Below are positions 3,190 to 7,162 of a stretch of DNA of 7,162 bases, one piece after another. The stretch comes from a halophilic archaeon J07HX64 (GTDB lineage: Archaea; Halobacteriota; Halobacteria; Halobacteriales; Haloarculaceae): contig KE356579.1 of the NCBI GenBank assembly GCA_000416085.1, positions 689,343-696,504 on the forward strand, read 5' to 3'. Below the pieces are notes generated by a model that worked only from the letters and a program-made list of their open reading frames with translations, had not been told where the DNA came from and did no database searches. Position numbers and translations under genes: made by a program. The first letter of the stretch is position 1. Every line of letters starts with the position of its first letter.

Positions 3190-6021
3190 TCAAGACCCCT
3201 CGTCGAGACGCCGCCGGAGCAGGAGCAGTCCACCGAGTGCGGCGAGTGTAGCCCCGACACCGAACCCCGGCCCGAACCCGTCGCCACCGCCCGTCGACTC
3301 CTCACCGTCTCCGGTGCCGGTGTCGTCCGTGCTGTCACCGCCGGTGCCATCGTCGTTGTCTCCACCGTCACTGTCGTCGCCGCCTGTACCACCGTCGTCG
3401 CCGTTTCCACCGTTACTGTCGTCTGCCGCCTGTACCACCGTCGTCGCTTCCTCCGTCACTGTCGTCACCACCTGTGCCATCGTCGTCGCGTTTCCACCGT
3501 TACTGTCGTCACCACCCGTGCCATCGTCGTTGTTTCCGCCGTCACCGGCACCCGTGGAGATGTCCTGGTCGGCGTAGCGCCAGTCACTCGGGTGGTTGAG
3601 GCTGCCGAGTCGGGCGCGCGAGCCCTCACTGGACCCCTCGGCGGGCACCGCGAGCGCCTCGACACCGCTCTCCGTGCCGACATAGAGTGTGCCCTCGTCC
3701 ACCACCGGCGAGGAGGTGACCGACCCGTCCGTCTCAAACTGCCACTCCTGCTCGCCTGTCCCCGCGGAGAGCGCGTACAGATTACCATCGTCGCTTCCGA
3801 CGAAGACGGTTCCGTCGGCAACTGTCGGCGAGGACTGCACCGCGTCGTCGGTTTCGAACGTCCAGACCGCCTCGCCGGTGACGGTGTCGAGTGCGTACAC
3901 GAGTCCGTCGTCACTCCCGACGTAGACTGCCCCGCCGGCGACTGTCGGCGAGGATTCGACGCTACCACCGGTTTCGACGGTCCATCGGCGCTCCCCCGAG
4001 ACGATCTCCAGCGCGTACACCCGACCGCTGTTGTCTCCGACGAACACCGCCTCGTCGGCAACCGTCGGTGAGGACTCGACCGTCCCCAGCGTGGAAAACG
4101 CCCAGAGCTGACCGCCGGAGACAGCCGCCAGCGCGGAGACGGTACCGTCTCGATCGCCCACGAACACCGTGTTGCCATCGACCGTTGGCGAGGCATCGAC
4201 CCGGCGGTCGGTCTGGAACTGCCACTCCTGCTCGCCTGTCCCGGCGTCGAGTGCGTACACACCCGAGCCACTGGTTCCGACGAACACAGTCCCGCCGGCC
4301 ACGGTCGGTGAGGAACTAACGGCACCGTCGATACTAAACTCCCAGACTGATTCACCCGTGACCGCATCCAGCGCGTGCACGGTGCCGGTACGACTGCCGC
4401 CGAACACAGTCCCGTCGACCACCACCGGTGACGAGAGCGGCCGGCCCGTGTCGAACTGCCACTCCTGTTCGCCCGACCCCGCGGAGAGTGCGTAGAGTGT
4501 TCCGGCGCGACTCCCGACGAAGATGGTGTCCTCGGCCACCGTCGGTGAGGCTTCCACGCCGCTTCCGGCCCCGAACTGCCAGCGTCTCGGCGGACGGATT
4601 GACAGCGACCGACTCGCTGTCGTCTCGCCGCTCTCTCCGGTGACGGTCACTGTCACCGTCTGGGTGCCCGGTTCGAACGTCCGGCTGACAGTCTGTCCGG
4701 TAACGTCGACGCTCCCGTCACCGGTCAGGTCCCACCCGTAGCTACCCGACTCACCGGTGGTGCGTGCCGTGAGTGTGAGTGGTGTCCCGCTCGGTGGATT
4801 GGACCTGTCGGTCTGGATTAACACCGCCTGTTGTGGTGACCCACCGACCTCGTTGTGTCCGAGCGTCCGGAGTGCAACCCGGGAGCCGCGACTCGAGGCC
4901 TCGACACCCGCATCCAGTGCGTAGACCAACCCGTCCGAACCTCCAAAATAGACGGTCCCGTTAGCGACTGTTGGTGCGGATCTTACCTGTCCGCCGGTCT
5001 GGAACCCCCAGACCTGCTCACCGGAGGCGGCGTCGAGCGCGTACAGGGTGCTGTCGTCGCTCCCGACGAAGACACGTCCGCCGGCAACCGTCGGTGCGGA
5101 CCTGACCTGTCCGTCGGTCTGGAACGTCCACTCCTCCGCTCCGGACGCCGCGGTGATCGCGTGCAGGGTGCCGCTGTCGCTCCCGACGTAGACCGTCCCG
5201 TCGGCCACCGTCGGTGACGAACGAACTGTGGCCCCGAGTTCGGTCACCCACAACTGCTCACCGGACCCGAACGCGAGCGCTCGCAACCTACCCCCGTCGT
5301 CCGCGACGAACACCGTGTTGCCGGCAACCGTCGAAGCGGTCCGGACACCTATTCCAAACTCTGTTGTCCACCGCAACTCGTTGGACTCCACGTCGTACGC
5401 GTACACCGCCCCGCCGGCCTCCTCTATCCCAACTCTCGAGACGAGTACGGTCCCGGTAGCAGCTGTTGGTCCGTTGCGTGACAGCTGCGAGCCTCCCACC
5501 AGACTGGTCGACTGTAGGCTGTCGCCCGTCGCCGCGGACAGCACGTACACGTTTCCGAAGATGCCCTGCATGATGACCTGTCCATCGAGTGTCGTTGCCC
5601 CGGTGAGTGCCGTCTGAGCGGAGTCGAACGTCCACTCCGTGTCACCCGAGTCCCCCGAGAGTGCGTACCCGCCTCCGGCATTCCCTCCAGCCCCGACAAA
5701 GACAGTTCCGTCGAGCACTGCCGGTGATGTAAACGGTGCCAGACCATCGGTATCGAGCGACCAGACCTGCTCACCGGAGTCTGCCTCCAGTGCGTAGAAA
5801 CCCTCCTGGGTACCTCCGATGAACACCGTTTCGGCGACCACTGTCGGTGACGAAAACCCCGACTCCCCGTTTGACACCGACCAGCGCAGGTCACCACCCG
5901 CGCCGCGACCGACACCGACACCGGCAATCGACACAAGACCGGCCCCGGCGGCCGTCCGGAGCAGGTCCCGGCGCGATAGCTCCGCCGAACCACGGTCCGG
6001 CCTCTCCTCGCTGCCTGTCAT
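3190..6021 (-). CDS. Tat-exported double PQQ-like beta-propeller protein with PKD domain and PGF-CTERM anchor
   Basis: The 943-aa surface protein begins with a Tat signal (SRRDLLRTAAGAG, 16-28, then a weakly hydrophobic stretch), so it is exported folded. Residues about 45-372 form eight PQQ-like/BamB-type blades, each about 40 aa with the pattern SSPTVADGTVFVGSDDG, LYALDA, SGEQVW. A linker and a PKD-like Ig-fold domain follow (about 402-477; YGWDLTGDGSVD, FEPGTQTVTVTV). A second set of eight blades (about 481-793) is the most regular. Then come a GSRARLGSLNH tail, an Asp/Gly/Asn-rich repeat linker (about 815-915) and PGF (918-920) with a short hydrophobic stretch and RRR, the signal for archaeosortase processing and lipid attachment. 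There is no cysteine. No enzymatic residues are evident, so a binding or scaffold role is more likely than a quinoprotein dehydrogenase. A TATA-like box lies about 25 nt before the ATG. Residues 845-866 are read in a shifted frame (see findings). Confidence 0.93.
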   Translation of the reverse strand: MTGSEERPDRGSAELSRRDLLRTAAGAGLVSIAGVGVGRGAGGDLRWSVSNGESGFSSPTVVAETVFIGGTQEGFYALEADSGEQVWSLDTDGLAPFTSPAVLDGTVFVGAGGNAGGGYALSGDSGDTEWTFDSAQTALTGATTLDGQVIMQGIFGNVYVLSAATGDSLQSTSLVGGSQLSRNGPTAATGTVLVSRVGIEEAGGAVYAYDVESNELRWTTEFGIGVRTASTVAGNTVFVADDGGRLRALAFGSGEQLWVTELGATVRSSPTVADGTVYVGSDSGTLHAITAASGAEEWTFQTDGQVRSAPTVAGGRVFVGSDDSTLYALDAASGEQVWGFQTGGQVRSAPTVANGTVYFGGSDGLVYALDAGVEASSRGSRVALRTLGHNEVGGSPQQAVLIQTDRSNPPSGTPLTLTARTTGESGSYGWDLTGDGSVDVTGQTVSRTFEPGTQTVTVTVTGESGETTASRSLSIRPPRRWQFGAGSGVEASPTVAEDTIFVGSRAGTLYALSAGSGEQEWQFDTGRPLSSPVVVDGTVFGGSRTGTVHALDAVTGESVWEFSIDGAVSSSPTVAGGTVFVGTSGSGVYALDAGTGEQEWQFQTDRRVDASPTVDGNTVFVGDRDGTVSALAAVSGGQLWAFSTLGTVESSPTVADEAVFVGDNSGRVYALEIVSGERRWTVETGGSVESSPTVAGGAVYVGSDDGLVYALDTVTGEAVWTFETDDAVQSSPTVADGTVFVGSDDGNLYALSAGTGEQEWQFETDGSVTSSPVVDEGTLYVGTESGVEALAVPAEGSSEGSRARLGSLNHPSDWRYADQDISTGAGDGGNNDDGTGGDDSNGGNATTMAQVVTTVTEEATTVVQAADDSNGGNGDDGGTGGDDSDGGDNDDGTGGDSTDDTGTGDGEESTGGGDGFGPGFGVGATLAALGGLLLLRRRLDEGS
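3325..3540 (-). repeat. Five 42-45 bp tandem repeats encoding the acidic linker
   Basis: Read on the - strand, five imperfect units (3540-3499, 3498-3455, 3454-3412, 3411-3367, 3366-3325) of 42, 44, 43, 45 and 42 nt encode GGNNDDGTGGDDSN-like peptides. Three units are multiples of three. The second is 1 nt short and the third 1 nt long, which creates the local frame change. The array lies between the last blade and the PGF-CTERM anchor, as a flexible wall-spanning spacer. Confidence 0.8.
3542..4202 (-). repeat. Long direct repeat, copy in the complete propeller gene (matches 6502-7162)
   Basis: This stretch aligns without gaps at a constant offset of 2960 to 6502-7162 and encodes the last five blades and tail. 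3563-3670 and 3871-4004 are identical to 6523-6630 and 6831-6964. Divergence is concentrated around 3709-3765. Confidence 0.9.
3681..4600 (-). repeat. 120-bp periodic array encoding propeller 2 blades
   Basis: The DNA has a clear 120-bp period: a motif like GTCGGCGAGGA (reverse of the SSPTV codons) recurs at about 3825, 3945, 4065, 4185, 4305 and so on, each followed by the codons for W and the GTVFVG strand. Each period is one blade of four beta-strands. A more diverged series of the same period covers about 4910-5890 (propeller 1). Confidence 0.85.
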
Positions 6022-6041
6022 ATGTCGCAGGTACGTGTCGA

Positions 6042-6051
6042 GTAAAAAATC
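6042..6051 (-). promoter_or_regulatory. TATA-like box for the complete propeller gene
   Basis: On the - strand ATTTTTTACT is centred about 25 nt before the ATG at 6021, preceded by an A-rich CAAAAGGG that could act as a TFB-recognition element. The spacing predicts a leaderless transcript. So this gene probably has its own promoter despite lying downstream of its paralogue on the same strand. Confidence 0.6.
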
Positions 6052-6101
6052 CCTTTTGAATTGCGCGCCGTTCCCTGACGGTGTCGGAGCAAAGAGTGAC
6101 C

Positions 6102-6111
6102 TGATATATCA
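6102..6111. promoter_or_regulatory. 10-bp A/T palindrome upstream of the propeller gene promoter
   Basis: TGATATATCA is a perfect palindrome about 50 bp upstream of the TATA-like box, in an otherwise GC-rich 194-bp gap. It may be a regulator site or a second TATA element. The motif ACAGCAC occurs three times next to it (6111, 6126, 6166). Function is not established. Confidence 0.3.
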
Positions 6112-6215
6112 CAGCACCCCGGGCAACAGCACCGTCCCGTGCCCCGCGTCGGTTCCTGCCGCCCGACAGCACGACCGTACAGTCCTCCGTGGGTAGCACA
6201 GGCTGTCTCTCGGCG

Positions 6216-7162
6216 TTAGCCCTCGCCCTGGTCGTTCCGGTCGGCGTATCGGCGCCTGAGAAGCAGGAGTCCACCGAGTGCGGCGAGTGTGGCCCCGACA
6301 CCGAACCCCGGCCCGAACCCGTCGCCACCGCCTGTCGATTCATCACCGTCTACCGAGTCGTCACCACCGTCTCCGGTGTCGGTGTCGTCTGTGCTACCGC
6401 CGTCCGTGCCACTGTCGTCGGCGTTTCCACCGTTACTGCCGCTCGTGCCATCGTCACCGACGTTCCCTCCGTCACTGCCGTTGCCGTCGGCGTTTCCTCC
6501 ATCACCGGCATCCGTGGAGATATCCTGGTCGGCGTAGCGCCAGTCACTCGGGTGGTTGAGGCTGCCGAGTCGGGCGCGCGAGCCCTCACTGGACCCCTCG
6601 GCGGGCACCGCGAGCGCCTCGACACCGCTCCCCGTGCCGACGTAGAGTGTTCCCTTGTCTACCACCGGCGAGGAATTTATCTGCTCGCCTGTCTCGAGGA
6701 CCCACGACAGGTCACCGGTGGCCGCGGAGAGCGCGTACAGATTCCCGTCCGTGCCCCCGACGAAGACGGTCCCATCGGCAACGGTCGGCGAGGACCGCAC
6801 CGGATTGTCGGTTTCGAACGTCCAGACCGTCTCGCCGGTGACGGTGTCGAGTGCGTACACGAGTCCGTCGTCACTCCCGACGTAGACTGCCCCGCCGGCG
6901 ACTGTCGGCGAGGATTCGACGCTACCACCGGTTTCGACGGTCCATCGGCGCTCCCCCGAGACGACCTCCAGCGCGTACACCCGGCCGCTGTTGTCCCCGA
7001 GAAACACCGCCTCGTCGGCAACCGTCGGTGAGGACTCGACTGTCCCCACCGCGGAGAACGTCCAGAGCTGGCCGCCGGAGACAGCCGCCAGCGCGGAGAC
7101 GGTGCCGCCCCGGTCACACACGAACACTGTGTTACCGTCGACCGTCGGCGAGGCATCGACCC
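6216..7162 (-). CDS. PQQ-like beta-propeller protein with PGF-CTERM anchor, C-terminal part (5' end outside window)
   Basis: The frame is open to the window edge. The first readable codons (7160 downward) give VDASPTVDGNTVFV, so the GTG at 7125-7127 is internal and not a start. About 314 residues are visible: five blades matching blades 4-8 of propeller 2 in the downstream paralogue, the same GSRARLGSLNH tail, a Gly/Asp/Asn/Ser-rich linker 27 residues shorter, and FGPGFGVG plus a hydrophobic stretch and RRR, the PGF-CTERM signal for archaeosortase-dependent anchoring. It ends YADRNDQGEG. Differences from the paralogue include Cys in place of Gly at VFVCDRGG and a changed blade 7/8 junction (ATGDLSWVLETGEQ). 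It is presumably a cell-surface protein with the same architecture, but its N-terminal part is not seen. It lies 194 bp upstream of the paralogue on the same strand. Confidence 0.92.
   Translation of the reverse strand, partial: VDASPTVDGNTVFVCDRGGTVSALAAVSGGQLWTFSAVGTVESSPTVADEAVFLGDNSGRVYALEVVSGERRWTVETGGSVESSPTVAGGAVYVGSDDGLVYALDTVTGETVWTFETDNPVRSSPTVADGTVFVGGTDGNLYALSAATGDLSWVLETGEQINSSPVVDKGTLYVGTGSGVEALAVPAEGSSEGSRARLGSLNHPSDWRYADQDISTDAGDGGNADGNGSDGGNVGDDGTSGSNGGNADDSGTDGGSTDDTDTGDGGDDSVDGDESTGGGDGFGPGFGVGATLAALGGLLLLRRRYADRNDQGEG
6502..7162 (-). repeat. Long direct repeat, copy in the upstream propeller gene (matches 3542-4202)
   Basis: This is the second copy of the 661-bp ungapped repeat and it runs to the window edge, so the duplicated tract is probably longer. 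Identity is patchy: two perfect blocks (6523-6630, 6831-6964) flank a divergent patch near 6669-6725. Confidence 0.9.

Noticed and set aside
3314..3577. + strand open frame of Pro/Ser-rich sequence opposite the linker
   Set aside because: It is the complement of Gly/Asp/Asn codon repeats; the low-complexity content is explained by the repeats of the - strand gene.
3465..4367. 300-codon - strand open frame overlapping propeller 2
   Set aside because: It is a frame-shifted reading of the blade repeats, rich in Arg/Ser and without domain signals. The periodic DNA keeps several frames open.
3681..4600. Possible CRISPR-like or satellite array because of strict 120-bp periodicity
   Set aside because: The period equals 40 codons, substitutions respect the reading frame, and each unit encodes one propeller blade.
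6022..6215. Small RNA or extra small gene in the gap between the propeller paralogues
   Set aside because: Only short motifs (TGATATATCA, three ACAGCAC copies, TATA-like box) are visible; no start with a ribosome site or stable long hairpin was found.
6189..7031. 280-codon + strand open frame antisense to the upstream propeller gene
   Set aside because: It is an antisense shadow. A similar antisense product (3592-4071) occurs opposite the paralogue only because the DNA is duplicated, so apparent conservation is not evidence of coding.

Overview
The window looks like chromosomal DNA of a halophilic archaeon (Halobacteria). It is GC-rich, the encoded proteins are acidic, several starts have a TATA-like box about 25-30 nt upstream and so suggest leaderless mRNAs, and two secreted proteins end in a PGF-CTERM anchor (PGF, short hydrophobic stretch, RRR). 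No rRNA, tRNA, CRISPR array, transposase or integrase is visible, and no intergenic gap exceeds 300 bp.

Layout. Positions 1-177 hold the 3' end of a carotenoid oxygenase-family gene on the + strand. Its last codons, including the conserved GFHG histidine, are only readable after a frame change in a C-rich run. Convergent to it, 261-914 (-) encodes a short atypical SDR/NAD(P)-binding protein. A divergent intergenic region of about 270 bp follows. Then come three + strand membrane-protein genes: a two-TM SHOCT-domain protein (1182-1541), a 55-aa two-TM protein (1761-1928) and an AI-2E/PerM-family transporter (2067-3185). These three are separated by 219 and 138 bp, and two have their own TATA-like boxes, so they are probably separate transcripts.

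The rest of the window, more than half, is on the - strand and holds two tandem paralogues of large exported PQQ-like beta-propeller proteins. The complete one (3190-6021, 943 aa) has a Tat signal, an 8-blade propeller, a PKD-like domain, a second 8-blade propeller, a Gly/Asp-rich linker and PGF-CTERM. The upstream one (6216 to beyond 7162) enters the window only with its last five blades, linker and PGF-CTERM. The copies align without gaps over 661 bp at an offset of 2960, with two perfectly identical blocks of 108 and 134 bp, which suggests recent duplication or continuing gene conversion.

The most notable details are (a) a compensated -1/+1 frameshift in the acidic linker repeats of the complete protein, which turns 22 residues of DG-rich sequence into a Thr/Val-rich patch; (b) mosaic conversion between paralogues and between blades; and (c) the broken carotenoid oxygenase end. 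I see no defence system, biosynthetic cluster or other new multi-gene system. The only gene-level relationship is the tandem pair of cell-surface propeller proteins.
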